Assembly: GCF_030053115.1 (NCBI RefSeq)
Contig: NZ_CP125619.1
Location: 621,001 to 685,000 of the forward strand
DNA from: Pseudomonas svalbardensis
GTDB lineage: Bacteria; Pseudomonadota; Gammaproteobacteria; Pseudomonadales; Pseudomonadaceae
Direction: 5' to 3'
Length of the DNA stretch: 64,000 bases
The notes beneath the pieces were generated by a model. It saw nothing but the letters and a program-made list of their open reading frames with translations, was not told the DNA's origin and made no database searches. Positions 46,253 through 55,080 of the stretch are shown one piece after another. Numbering within the stretch: position 1 is the first letter of the stretch; each line of letters opens with the position of its first letter. The translations under genes were made by a program, and so were the position numbers.

Positions 46253-47518
46253 TCAGTTGCTCTTCACCGCATAATCCGGCTTCTTGTCGTTACCCGAGAT
46301 GAACGGGCTCCACGGCTCGGCACGGATCGGCCCTTCGGTCTGCCACACCACGTTGAACTGACCGTCCGCCTGGATCTCGCCGATCATCACCGGTTTGTGC
46401 AGGTGGTGGTTGGTCTTGTCCATGGTCAGCGTGTAACCGGACGGCGCGGCAAAGGTCTGGCCAGCGAGGGCTTCGCGGACTTTGTCGACGTCAGTGGACT
46501 TGGCTTTCTCAGCCGCTTGCGCCCACATGTGGATGCCCACGTAGGTGGCTTCCATCGGGTCGTTGGTCACCGCTTTGTCGGCGCCCGGCAAGTTGTGTTT
46601 CTTGGCGTAGGCTTTCCAGTCGGCGACGAATTTCTTGTTCGCCGGGTTCTCGACCGATTGGAAGTAATTCCATGCCGCGAGGTTGCCCACCAGCGGTTTG
46701 GTGTCGATGCCGCGCAGCTCTTCTTCGCCGACCGAGAACGCCACGACCGGAACGTCGGTGGCTTTCAAACCCTGGTTGGCCAGCTCTTTGTAGAACGGCA
46801 CGTTGGAGTCGCCGTTGACGGTGGAGATGACCGCGGTCTTGCCGCCGGCCGAGAATTTTTTGATGTTGGCCACGATGGTTTGGTAATCGCTATGACCGAA
46901 CGGGGTGTAAACCTCTTCGATGTCCTTGTCCGCCACACCTTTGGCGTGCAGGAACGAACGCAGGATTTTGTTGGTGGTGCGCGGGTAGACGTAGTCGGTG
47001 CCCAACAGGAAGTAACGCTTGGCACTGCCGCCTTCTTCGCTCATCAGGTATTCCACCGCCGGAATCGCTTGCTGGTTCGGCGCGGCGCCGGTGTAGAACA
47101 CGTTCGGCGACATCTCTTCACCTTCGTATTGCACCGGGTAGAACAGCAGGCCGTTAAGCTCTTCGAACACCGGCAACACCGATTTACGCGACACCGACGT
47201 CCAGCAACCGAACACCACCGCCACCTTGTCCTGAGTCAGCAGTTGACGACCCTTTTCAGCGAACAACGGCCAGTTCGACGCCGGGTCGACGACCACCGGT
47301 TCCAGCATCTTGCCGTTCACGCCACCCTTGGCGTTGATCTCGTCGATGGTCATCATCGCCATGTCTTTGAGCGACGTTTCGGAGATCGCCATGGTGCCGG
47401 ACAATGAATGCAGAATACCGACCTTGATGGTCTCGGCGGCCTGGAGGCTCCAGGTCATGCCCATCGCGGCAATGCTTGCCGTAAGTGTGAAAGCCTTGAT
47501 CAAGCTGCGACGCTTCAT
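46253..47518 (-). CDS. urtA: urea ABC transporter substrate-binding protein UrtA
   Basis: 421 residues. A twin-arginine-like/Sec start (MKRRSLIKAFTLTASIAAMG) ends with WSLQAAETIKVGILHSLSGT. GCWTSVSRKSVLPVFEELNG, LFYPVQYEGEEMSPNVFYTG and GTDYVYPRTTNKILR are UrtA landmarks. Periplasmic urea receptor and first gene of urtABCDE-ureDA-GNAT-GNAT-ureBC. A sigma-54 promoter lies 64 bases upstream. Confidence 0.96.
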   Translation of the reverse strand: MKRRSLIKAFTLTASIAAMGMTWSLQAAETIKVGILHSLSGTMAISETSLKDMAMMTIDEINAKGGVNGKMLEPVVVDPASNWPLFAEKGRQLLTQDKVAVVFGCWTSVSRKSVLPVFEELNGLLFYPVQYEGEEMSPNVFYTGAAPNQQAIPAVEYLMSEEGGSAKRYFLLGTDYVYPRTTNKILRSFLHAKGVADKDIEEVYTPFGHSDYQTIVANIKKFSAGGKTAVISTVNGDSNVPFYKELANQGLKATDVPVVAFSVGEEELRGIDTKPLVGNLAAWNYFQSVENPANKKFVADWKAYAKKHNLPGADKAVTNDPMEATYVGIHMWAQAAEKAKSTDVDKVREALAGQTFAAPSGYTLTMDKTNHHLHKPVMIGEIQADGQFNVVWQTEGPIRAEPWSPFISGNDKKPDYAVKSN

Positions 47519-47581
47519 TGTGCGATCTCCATGAACTTATGAATTTTCTTGGTGGCAGATGCGGACTACTGAAGGGTCTTT

Positions 47582-47597
47582 AGCAAGGGCTGTGCCT
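47582..47597 (-). promoter_or_regulatory. sigma-54 promoter of urtA
   Basis: On the minus strand AGGCACAGCCCTTGCT keeps GG-N10-GC and the TTGCT box; only the first T of the -24 element is replaced. It points at urtA, 64 bases ahead of its ATG. Confidence 0.75.
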
Positions 47598-47693
47598 GGT
47601 CGGCAAAAGGCAGGGAAATGTCGTATTAGAGCGGTTGCACGGTTTGGGCGACGCACCATGAAGGATCGCGCCTGGCGCGTTGGTGCGAAGAGG

Positions 47694-47710
47694 TGCGCCA
47701 CATTGGGGCG
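47694..47710 (-). promoter_or_regulatory. NtrC-like binding site upstream of urtA
   Basis: TGCGCCA-CAT-TGGGGCG resembles the NtrC site TGCACCA-N3-TGGTGCA (11 of 14 positions), about 100 bases upstream of the sigma-54 promoter, a normal enhancer distance. A further GCACCA half site is at 47653-47658. Fits control of urea use by nitrogen limitation. Confidence 0.5.
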
Positions 47711-47733
47711 CATTGGTTTGGGGGACGATGCCT

Positions 47734-47824
47734 TTGTGGGAGCGAGCCTGCTCGCGATAGCGATTTGTCAGTCACGATGATGTTGGATGTGCCGACGTCT
47801 TCGCGAGCAGGCTCGCTCCCACAG
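47734..47824. repeat. REP pair (inverted)
   Basis: Facing copies at 47734-47758 and 47800-47824 between the ABC permease gene stop and the urtA promoter region. Confidence 0.9.
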
Positions 47825-47840
47825 TTTGAAAAGAGGTGAA

Positions 47841-48851
47841 TCAGCGGCGGCGCATCAGGCCGATGAAGAACAGGCCTCCGATGGCGGCGGTGGCGACGCC
47901 GATGGGCAAGTCTTCGGGGGCGATCAGGGTGCGGGCGGCGACGTCGACCCAGACGAGAAAGAGGCTGCCCAACAACACGCACACCGGCAACAATCGCCGA
48001 TGCTCCGCCCCGACCACACGCCGCGCAATGTGCGGCACCATCAGCCCGACAAACCCGATAGACCCGCTGATCGACACCAGCACCCCAGTCATCAGCGACG
48101 CAATCAAAAACACCCGTAACCGCACGGTGCGAGCATTGAGCCCGAGGGTCACGGCCGTCTGCTCGCCCGCCATCAACGCATTCAACGGCCGCGCCATTCC
48201 CAGCAACAACACCAACCCGAGCAACACGCTGGCCGCCGGCACCGCCAGCAATTCCCAACGCGCCAACCCGAGCCCGCCAAGCATCCAGAACATCACCGCG
48301 GAACTCGCGCGGTGATCGCCGAGAAACAGCAGCAGATTGGCGATCGCCATCATCACGAAGGACACCGCTACGCCGCACAGCAGCAGCCGATCACTGTCCA
48401 GCCGCCCGTTGCGGTTGGCGATCATCAGCACGATAAGCATGCTCAGCAACGCGCCGATAAACGCCGCGATCGGCAAGGTCAGCAGACCAACGATTTCACC
48501 GACATGCAACACCACGATCACGGCACCAAGGGTCGCGCCGGAGGTGACTCCAAGCAGGTGCGGGTCGGCCAGCGGATTGCGCGTCACCGCTTGCAGCACC
48601 GCACCGATCAGCGCGAGCCCGGCGCCCACCAACGCGCCAAGCAACATGCGCGGCACGCGGATCAGCCAGACGATATGTTCCTGCCCGGCGGCCCAGTCCG
48701 GCACGCCGAAACCAAAAATCTTGTGCAACAGAATCCGCCACACAACATCCACCGGCACCCGCGCCGGGCCGAAGCCCAGCGACACCACGCACGACACCAG
48801 CAACAACGCGCCGAGGGCCACCAGCAACAGGGCGTAGCGACGATTGATCAT
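47841..48851 (-). CDS. FecCD/BtuC-type ABC transporter permease
   Basis: 336 residues with about ten membrane helices; RVPRMLLGALVGAGLALIGA (helix 2), NPLADPHLLGVTSGATLGAV and the coupling region GSIGFVGLMVPHIARRVVGA are hallmarks of iron-siderophore/cobalamin/haem permeases. Forms a transporter with the next two genes; its ATG overlaps the stop of the binding-protein gene. Substrate not determined; a similar transporter next to cobalamin genes is found in P. aeruginosa. Confidence 0.9.
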   Translation of the reverse strand: MINRRYALLLVALGALLLVSCVVSLGFGPARVPVDVVWRILLHKIFGFGVPDWAAGQEHIVWLIRVPRMLLGALVGAGLALIGAVLQAVTRNPLADPHLLGVTSGATLGAVIVVLHVGEIVGLLTLPIAAFIGALLSMLIVLMIANRNGRLDSDRLLLCGVAVSFVMMAIANLLLFLGDHRASSAVMFWMLGGLGLARWELLAVPAASVLLGLVLLLGMARPLNALMAGEQTAVTLGLNARTVRLRVFLIASLMTGVLVSISGSIGFVGLMVPHIARRVVGAEHRRLLPVCVLLGSLFLVWVDVAARTLIAPEDLPIGVATAAIGGLFFIGLMRRR

Positions 48852-49795
48852 TCGCCGTGGAAACCCTTGGCCAGGGTTTCAACTGCCAGCACGTTGTCGA
48901 TACCCGGCGTGGCCTGCACATACGGAATCACGATGAAGCGGTGATGCTTGATCGCGTCCACCGACTGCAGCGCCTTGTTGTTGAGCAGGAATTGTTCTTT
49001 CTGCTCGGCAGTGACTTCGCCGTAGTCGACGATCACGATCACCTGCGGATTGCGCTCGACCACGTTTTCCCAGTTGACCCGCGTCCAGCTCGATTCGACG
49101 TCATCCAGAATATTGCGCCCGCCAGCGGCGTCGATCAGCGCTTGCGGCATACCGAGGCGACCGGAAGTCATGGCGCGGTCTTCACCGCTGTCATAGAGGA
49201 ACACGCGAGGTTTGTCCGCCGGCAGATCCTTGCGCACTTCGGCGACTTGCGCCCGCATCTGGGCGATCACGGCGTTGGCGCGATCCTGCACGTCGAAGAT
49301 TTTGCCGAGGTTGCGCAGGTCGTTGTAGGTGTCTTCCAGGCTGGCCGGCGGACGCTTCATCACGAACGCGCAGGACTCCGTTAGCTCGTAGACGTTGATG
49401 CCCAGCGGCTGCAACGTTTGCGGCGTGAGGTCACCGCCCACGCGCATGCCGTAATCCCAACCGGCGAAGAAGAAATCAACGTTGGCGTTGAGCAGGGTTT
49501 CCACCGACGGGTACTTGGCCGCCAACTCCGGCAAGCCATCGAGGATGGTCTGCATCTGGGGCGTGACCGACTTCCAGCCAGTCACGCCGCTGTACCCGGC
49601 CATGTTTGGTTTCAGGCCGAGGGCGAGCATCATCTGGGTCATGTTGATGTCGTGGCTGACCGCGTGTTTCGGCGCTTGCTTGAAGGTCACTTCGCGGTTG
49701 CAGCTCTGCACGGTCAAAGGGTAGTGAGTGGCCTCGGCAAATGCTTGGGCATTGCCCAGCAACAGGGCGGCGCAAAGCAGGGAACGCAAAGTCAT
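48848..49795 (-). CDS. periplasmic binding protein of a FecCD-type ABC transporter
   Basis: 315 residues with a signal peptide (MTLRSLLCAALLLGNAQAFA) and a BtuF/FhuD-type two-lobed fold: CNREVTFKQAPKHAVSHDIN, LDGLPELAAKYPSVETLLNA, RVNWENVVERNPQVIVIVDY. Metal chelate, haem or corrinoid binding is likely. Overlaps the ATPase gene (ATGA) and the permease gene, showing a tight three-gene operon. Confidence 0.88.
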   Translation of the reverse strand: MTLRSLLCAALLLGNAQAFAEATHYPLTVQSCNREVTFKQAPKHAVSHDINMTQMMLALGLKPNMAGYSGVTGWKSVTPQMQTILDGLPELAAKYPSVETLLNANVDFFFAGWDYGMRVGGDLTPQTLQPLGINVYELTESCAFVMKRPPASLEDTYNDLRNLGKIFDVQDRANAVIAQMRAQVAEVRKDLPADKPRVFLYDSGEDRAMTSGRLGMPQALIDAAGGRNILDDVESSWTRVNWENVVERNPQVIVIVDYGEVTAEQKEQFLLNNKALQSVDAIKHHRFIVIPYVQATPGIDNVLAVETLAKGFHGE

Positions 49796-50580
49796 GATTG
49801 GGTTATCCAGGTGATTCGTGGGTAGCCGTGCAAGGGATGCTCATCGATCAGCGCTTCGACGCCGAACACGTCGCGCAGCAGTGGGGCGGTCAGGACTTCT
49901 TTGGGTGTGCCGCTGGCGACGATGCGACCGTGATTGATCACGTACAGCCGATCACAGAACGCAGCCGCTAGGTTCAGGTCATGAATGCTCGCCAGGGTGC
50001 CGATCTTCAGGCGTTTGACCAGTTGCAGCAGTTCGAGCTGATAACGCGGGTCGAGGTGATTGGTCGGCTCGTCGAGGATCAGCATTTGCGGTTGCTGAGC
50101 CAGGGCGCGGGCGAGGATCACGCGCTGTTTTTCACCGCCGGAGAGGGTGGCGAAGGCATGATCCTCGAAGCCTTTCAGACCGACTGATTCGAGGGCTTGG
50201 GTTGCGAGTTTTCTGTCCCCCAGGGTGTCGCCGTCGAACAGACCTTTGTGTGGTGTGCGGCCCATGGCGACGACTTCATCGACGGTCAGGCCGAAGGCGT
50301 CGGGGAACTCCTGCAGGACCACGGCGATGCGCTGCGCGCACCAGCGTGAGGATTGCTTCCAGACGTTGTGGTGGTCGAGCTTGACCTCGCCGCGCTCGGG
50401 TTTGCTGAAGCGCCAGGCACACCGCAGCAGGCTGGTTTTGCCGCTGCCGTTGGGGCCGATCAGACCGACGAACTCACCCGGGAGCACGTGCAAGGTTGCA
50501 TCACGCAGTTGGAACTGGTGATGGCAATGGCCGTGGCCCAGGGGTGTCCAGGCGAGGTTTGTGAGGTTCAGCGAGGTCAT
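49792..50580 (-). CDS. ABC transporter ATP-binding protein (FecE/BtuD type)
   Basis: 262 residues: Walker A GPNGSGKTS, the VVAMGRTPHKGLF stretch typical of iron/B12 importer ATPases, signature LSGGEKQRVILA, Walker B MLILDEPTNHLDP, switch SIHDLNLA. First gene of the operon. Confidence 0.92.
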   Translation of the reverse strand: MTSLNLTNLAWTPLGHGHCHHQFQLRDATLHVLPGEFVGLIGPNGSGKTSLLRCAWRFSKPERGEVKLDHHNVWKQSSRWCAQRIAVVLQEFPDAFGLTVDEVVAMGRTPHKGLFDGDTLGDRKLATQALESVGLKGFEDHAFATLSGGEKQRVILARALAQQPQMLILDEPTNHLDPRYQLELLQLVKRLKIGTLASIHDLNLAAAFCDRLYVINHGRIVASGTPKEVLTAPLLRDVFGVEALIDEHPLHGYPRITWITQS

Positions 50581-50619
50581 GCATCTACTCTGAAATATTC
50601 GGTGTTGCTGACGGCCTCA

Positions 50620-50680
50620 TCGCGAGCAAGCCCGCTCCCACAGTTGATCGCATTTCAATGTGGGAGCGAGCTTGCTCTTT
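50620..50680. repeat. REP pair, second copy truncated
   Basis: Normal copy at 50620-50642; the second (50660-50680) ends GAGCTTGCTCTTTGCG, so its GCTCGCGA arm is broken. Confidence 0.8.
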
Positions 50681-50683
50681 GCG

Positions 50684-50987
50684 TTATGCAGTAACACTAA
50701 AAATGGCCGGGAGATAAGCGTGTGCGAAGTCTACAGAACCCTCTAATACGCGCATCTCGCCTGATTCATGATGAAGGTGAGGCGGATTCAGGTTGTCAAT
50801 TGCGCTGTTTTATCGAGCGCAAACCTTGGAACATCGCATATCGTCGATTGTTTTTTTACGAGTATTTTTTAGATTAAAACAATCTAGAAAAACAGATAAA
50901 ACCTGTCAGTTATGACAGTAGACCTGCCCTCCCGGCCCTCGTAGTTTTAGCGTGCAGGCGAATTAACGCTGCTACGAGGACATTGCG
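50684..50987. promoter_or_regulatory. AT-rich regulatory region
   Basis: About 300 bases without a gene before the small secreted protein gene; 50850-50905 is strikingly AT-rich. The inverted repeat CTGTCA-GTTA-TGACAG (50903-50918), 70 bases before the ATG, looks like a dimeric repressor or activator site. Its regulator is not known. Confidence 0.5.
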
Positions 50988-51302
50988 ATGGACAGTTTAA
51001 AGGTGAGTGTTTTACTTGTTTCTTTGGGTTTTATGCTGTGTGTTCAGTCTTTGAAGGCCGAAGATTGGGGCTCTTGCGCTGCTGCCTGGAATGTCAGCAG
51101 TGCCAATGCAACTTGCGAGGTGCCACAGAGAATCAACAGTGTGCCGACCGACATTATCAGGCTTGACGATACCCAGCGTTGCTGGATTACCGTCAAATGC
51201 CAAAGTGGGTCAGGCGTACCCACCAGCACGAGTTACAAGGGCAGCGCCGAGCAAGTGAAAGGGCTGCAGAATATTAATGGCAGCCTGTATTCGGACAAGT
51301 AA
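50988..51302 (+). CDS. small secreted protein of unknown function
   Basis: 104 residues. A signal peptide (VSVLLVSLGFMLCVQSLKA) is followed by a mature part starting EDWGSCAAAWNVSSANATCE with four cysteines (WGSC, ATCEV, QRCWI, VKCQS), suggesting two disulfides, and a Ser/Gly-rich end. GAGGA 12 bases before the ATG supports the start. No family recognised. It stands alone on the plus strand between two minus-strand operons, behind an AT-rich region with a palindromic operator-like site. Confidence 0.72.
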   Translation: MDSLKVSVLLVSLGFMLCVQSLKAEDWGSCAAAWNVSSANATCEVPQRINSVPTDIIRLDDTQRCWITVKCQSGSGVPTSTSYKGSAEQVKGLQNINGSLYSDK

Positions 51303-51370
51303 TGCAACTTCGGTATTTTCGTTTTCAGGTTGTGCGGCCCGCGTTTTTCCGCGCGAACCGCGCAGTCTGA

Positions 51371-52747
51371 TCACGCTGAGGCGGTAGGTTCTACTCGCTC
51401 GTTGAGCCTCGATAACAGAACTCGATCCAATAGCCACACTACGATCAACGAAGCCCCCACCAGCGGAAAGATCACTGCCAGCGTCAGCATGATCACCATC
51501 GCAGTTTTCCATTTCGGCAAATCGTGGCGCAGCGGCGGAACACCGAATGTTCCTTGTGGACGGCGCTTCCACCAGATCACCACGCCGCTGACGGCGCTGA
51601 GCAGAATCATCAGGCAGATCAGCAACACGATGATCTGGTTGAACACACCGAACATTTTGCCTTCGTGCAGCATCACGCTGATTTCTGTTGCACGGGCGAC
51701 GGTGCCGTACTGCTCGAAACGCACGTCGGCGAGGACATCGCCGGTGTACTGATCAACGTGCAGCGTAGCGTCGTTGCGCGGGTCGTCGGCGAACACCGCT
51801 ATGGTGAACACGCCAGTCGCCGTGGTCGGGAAGGTGATGCTGTAACCCGGTTCGACCTTGCGTTGCGCAGCGATGTTCTGCACGTCCTGCAAGCTGATGG
51901 TCGGCGCGGCGGGGCCAGCTTGCGCGCTACCGTGGGCCATGTGTTCGGCGTGGTCGCCGGACATCGGCATCGGCGTGTTTTCCATCGCCCATGGCACGGT
52001 CTGGCGGGTGGCGGTGTTGAGGCTTCGGGCCTCGACATCGGACTTGGGCACGTCATCCCACATCGCTGCCGGAAAGACATTCCACACTTCGGCGTATTGC
52101 TTGCCCCAGAACCCGGTCCAGGTCATGCCGCTGAGCAGCATCACCAGTAGCAACGACGCGCCCCAAAACCCGGTCACCGCGTGCAGGTCGCGCCAGAGCA
52201 CGCGACCGCGACTGCTCAAACGCGGCCACAGGATGCCGGCCGCCTGGCCACGCGGCCACCACAGAAAGACGCCGGAGACCACCAACACCACGCCCCAACC
52301 GGCGGCCAGTTCGATCAGTCGATCACCGACGGTGCCGATCATCAACTCGCCATGAATCGCTCGCGCAACGGCTTGCAGATTTTTTTTGGCGTCTTGCTCG
52401 CCGAGGATATCGCCGTGGTAGGGATCGACGAATACGTTGAGCTCGTTACCGCCATTGATCACGACAAATTGCGCGCTGCGTTCGGCGTTGACCGGTGGCA
52501 GGTACTGCTTGATCTGACTCTGTGGATACGCCGCTTTTACCCGCTTGAGCAGGTCGTCGGCCGAGACGCTGTGATGCCCGGCCGGGACGTTCAGCAGGCT
52601 GCCGTACATCAACGGATCGAGTTGCGGTTTGAACAGGTAAATGATGCCGGTCAGGGCCAGCATCACCATGAAAGGCGCGACGAACAGACCGGCATAAAAA
52701 TGCCAGCGCCAGGCCAGGTTGTAGAAATTCACTTTGGGCTGTTTCAT
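51371..52747 (-). CDS. PepSY-associated membrane protein
   Basis: 458 residues of the PepSY_TM family with four membrane segments: LAWRWHFYAGLFVAPFMVML, WGVVLVVSGVFLWWPRGQAA, LHAVTGFWGASLLLVMLLSG and the C-terminal IIVLLICLMILLSAVSG. Periplasmic PepSY-like domains lie between them, one with a Met/His-rich stretch (MPMSGDHAEHMAHGSA) suited to copper. Such proteins often accompany TonB-dependent metal receptors and may reduce the imported metal. The start is the Met of MKQPKVNFYNL (52745-52747). Confidence 0.87.
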   Translation of the reverse strand: MKQPKVNFYNLAWRWHFYAGLFVAPFMVMLALTGIIYLFKPQLDPLMYGSLLNVPAGHHSVSADDLLKRVKAAYPQSQIKQYLPPVNAERSAQFVVINGGNELNVFVDPYHGDILGEQDAKKNLQAVARAIHGELMIGTVGDRLIELAAGWGVVLVVSGVFLWWPRGQAAGILWPRLSSRGRVLWRDLHAVTGFWGASLLLVMLLSGMTWTGFWGKQYAEVWNVFPAAMWDDVPKSDVEARSLNTATRQTVPWAMENTPMPMSGDHAEHMAHGSAQAGPAAPTISLQDVQNIAAQRKVEPGYSITFPTTATGVFTIAVFADDPRNDATLHVDQYTGDVLADVRFEQYGTVARATEISVMLHEGKMFGVFNQIIVLLICLMILLSAVSGVVIWWKRRPQGTFGVPPLRHDLPKWKTAMVIMLTLAVIFPLVGASLIVVWLLDRVLLSRLNERVEPTASA

Positions 52748-52808
52748 CACGTGTGCTCCGCTTTGGCATGGATCTTTTAGTTGTTTGTTTGCGGTTGCTT
52801 CGCAACCA

Positions 52809-52873
52809 ATCGCGAGCAGGCTCGCTCCCACATGGACAGTGGTGTACCTGTGGGAGCGAGCCTGCTCGCGAAG
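52809..52873. repeat. REP pair (inverted)
   Basis: Facing copies at 52809-52832 and 52849-52873 between oprC and the PepSY gene. Confidence 0.88.
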
Positions 52874-52878
52874 CTTTT

Positions 52879-54996
52879 TTAGAAACTCATGTCCACCTTG
52901 GTCCAGAGCGTGCGCCCCGGTTCTTTAATGGCTTGCGGGTCATTGGCCGGGTAGCCGAAACCAGCGTTGCCGGCTAGGTTCAAGTGCTCGGCGTACGCCT
53001 TGCCGAACAGGTTGTCGACGCCGGTGCTGACCTTCCAGTTTTTGTTAATTCGGTAGGCGCCATTGAGCGAGAACACGCCAAAACCCGAGGTCTTGTCGAA
53101 GTCCTTGCCGACGACGTTGCCCTTGTTCTGGTCGATGCGGTTTTGCGCCGCGACCACGCGCCACAAGGCCCCGGCGCTCCAGTTGTCTTCGCTGTAGGTC
53201 AGGCCGAAACGTGCGTCCAGCGGTGGCATTTGCGGCAGTGCGTTGCCGTCGCTGCTGTTCTTGCCCCAGGCGTAGGCCAGGGTTGCGTCGGCTTTCCAAT
53301 TGCTGGTCAGCTTGTAGGCCGCACCCAATTCGCCGCCCATGATTCGTGCGTCGATGTTTTGTGCTTGCGAGGTCATGCCCATCATTGCGGGCGTGTAGTT
53401 GAACAGGATGTAATCGCGCACCTGCCCGACGTACCCCGAGGCCCAGGCTTCCAGGTCTTCGGTCTTGTATTGCAGGCCGAAGTCGAGCTGGGTGGTTTTC
53501 TCAGGCTTGATCGAATCGAAGGCATTCACCGATCCGGCGGGCCCCGATTTGGGCGAAAACAGCTCCCAGTAATCCGGGAAACGCTGGGTGTGGCCGAGGC
53601 CGGCATACAGCGTGGTCGGGCTGTCAGCCAGGTCGTGCTCATAACGGACGAACCCGCTCGGCAGGGTGTCGGCGCGGGTGTCGTCGGCAGTCGGGTTCGG
53701 GCGCGCCATCATACCGGAGCCAGTGGTCTGCCGGAAATCCTTGGCAGAGGCGCGGTCCAGTCGCGCGCCGGTAATCAGCCGGTCGCGGTCGGCGGCGTAC
53801 CAGGTCAGTTCGCTGAACACGCCGTAGTTGTGGAAGTCGGCGTCCTTGTTGCGCGGAAGATCCTTGTAGACGTCGATGCCCATGGCGTTGCGTTGGCGGT
53901 GTTCGCTGGTCTGCGCATCGATGCCGCTGATCAACTGCACATCGGCCCAGCGCCAGGTGGCTTTGATCCGTGCGCCGAGGGTTCGACGGTCGACGTTGGA
54001 GGCCATCGGGCCGGCCATCATTCCGGTGCCGGACGGCGTGCGCAGGGTGTAGTTGTCCATCACGTGGTCGGCGTAGTTGTAGTAAACCTGCGCCTCGACT
54101 TTATCCAGCACATCGCCGATGTTCGACTTCTCGAACCGCAGGCCCAGGCTTTCGCGCTCGAACTGCGAGCCGTCCATGCCGCGCCCGGCATAACGCGCTT
54201 CGCCATCGCCCTTGCCGGCGGTGAGCTCCAGCAGGGTGTCGGCGTCCGGGGTCCAGCCCACCGCGACATCGCCATTCCACTTGTCGTAGCGCGACGGCAC
54301 GGTGTCGTTGTTGCCGTCCTGGTAGTCGTCGGCATGCGCGGTGTTGCCGATCACTCGCACGTAACCCAATGGCCCGCCGGCAGCAGCGTCCACCACTTTG
54401 TCGAAGCGCCCGTTGGAGCCAGCCAGCACGCTGGCGTTCACCCGCGTGCCGAGTTCGCCGAAGCTTTCTGGCTCACGGTCGAAGAGGATCGTTCCGGCCG
54501 ACGCGCCCGGTCCCCAGAGCACGGTTTGCGGGCCTTTGATCACGGTCAGTTTGTCGTAGGTTTCCGGCGAGATGTAGGAGGTCGGTGCGTCCATTCGGCC
54601 GGGGCAGGCGCCGAGCAACTGGCCGCCGTTGGTGAGGATGTTCAGTCGCGAGCCGAACATGCCGCGCAGTACCGGGTCGCCGTTGGTGCCGCCATTGCGC
54701 ACCAGGGCGAAGCCGGGAATGGTTTTCAGGTAATCGCCACCGTCGCTGGCCGGCACCGGTTGGCGTGGGTCCTTGGGATTGGTGACGATGGTCAGTGGCG
54801 AACTCGGCGCAATGGCGGTGATCACCGTCGGGCTTAGTTCTTCGCTGTGACCGGCGTGTTCATCGGCCAGCACCATGGGTGTCAGCAGTGCACCGCAAAG
54901 GAAGGCGGTGGCGTGCCTCAAACGAATACTGGATTCGTTCGGGGCAAAAGAAGCTTGGGCAGGGCTCAAGCGTGTGTCAGCAGAAAACCTGGACAT
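52879..54996 (-). CDS. oprC: TonB-dependent copper receptor OprC
   Basis: 705 residues: signal peptide, plug domain (PGFALVRNGGTNGDPVLRGM, DKLTVIKGPQTVLWGPGAS) and a beta-barrel ending in aromatic Phe (TKVDMSF). The copper site of P. aeruginosa OprC, CxxxM plus HxM, is conserved: CPGRM in the plug and HVM (ADHVMDNYTL) in the barrel. Imports copper across the outer membrane. The Met at 54994-54996 is chosen over an ATG four codons upstream because GGA lies just before it; either is possible. Head of the copper cluster with PepSY downstream. Confidence 0.92.
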   Translation of the reverse strand: MSRFSADTRLSPAQASFAPNESSIRLRHATAFLCGALLTPMVLADEHAGHSEELSPTVITAIAPSSPLTIVTNPKDPRQPVPASDGGDYLKTIPGFALVRNGGTNGDPVLRGMFGSRLNILTNGGQLLGACPGRMDAPTSYISPETYDKLTVIKGPQTVLWGPGASAGTILFDREPESFGELGTRVNASVLAGSNGRFDKVVDAAAGGPLGYVRVIGNTAHADDYQDGNNDTVPSRYDKWNGDVAVGWTPDADTLLELTAGKGDGEARYAGRGMDGSQFERESLGLRFEKSNIGDVLDKVEAQVYYNYADHVMDNYTLRTPSGTGMMAGPMASNVDRRTLGARIKATWRWADVQLISGIDAQTSEHRQRNAMGIDVYKDLPRNKDADFHNYGVFSELTWYAADRDRLITGARLDRASAKDFRQTTGSGMMARPNPTADDTRADTLPSGFVRYEHDLADSPTTLYAGLGHTQRFPDYWELFSPKSGPAGSVNAFDSIKPEKTTQLDFGLQYKTEDLEAWASGYVGQVRDYILFNYTPAMMGMTSQAQNIDARIMGGELGAAYKLTSNWKADATLAYAWGKNSSDGNALPQMPPLDARFGLTYSEDNWSAGALWRVVAAQNRIDQNKGNVVGKDFDKTSGFGVFSLNGAYRINKNWKVSTGVDNLFGKAYAEHLNLAGNAGFGYPANDPQAIKEPGRTLWTKVDMSF

Positions 54997-55080
54997 GACA
55001 ATTTCCATCGAACAGTCGTAAACGACACGGCCGGCAGCCTGGGGCTGTCTTCTAAACCGTGTGAGAGCGGATGTGGGTGT

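Noticed and set aside
50912..50930. A B12-box-like sequence (GACAGTAGACCTGCC) upstream of the small secreted protein gene
   Set aside because: The other conserved parts of a cobalamin riboswitch are absent in the preceding 200 bases, and the similarity is largely accounted for by the CTGTCA-N4-TGACAG palindrome.
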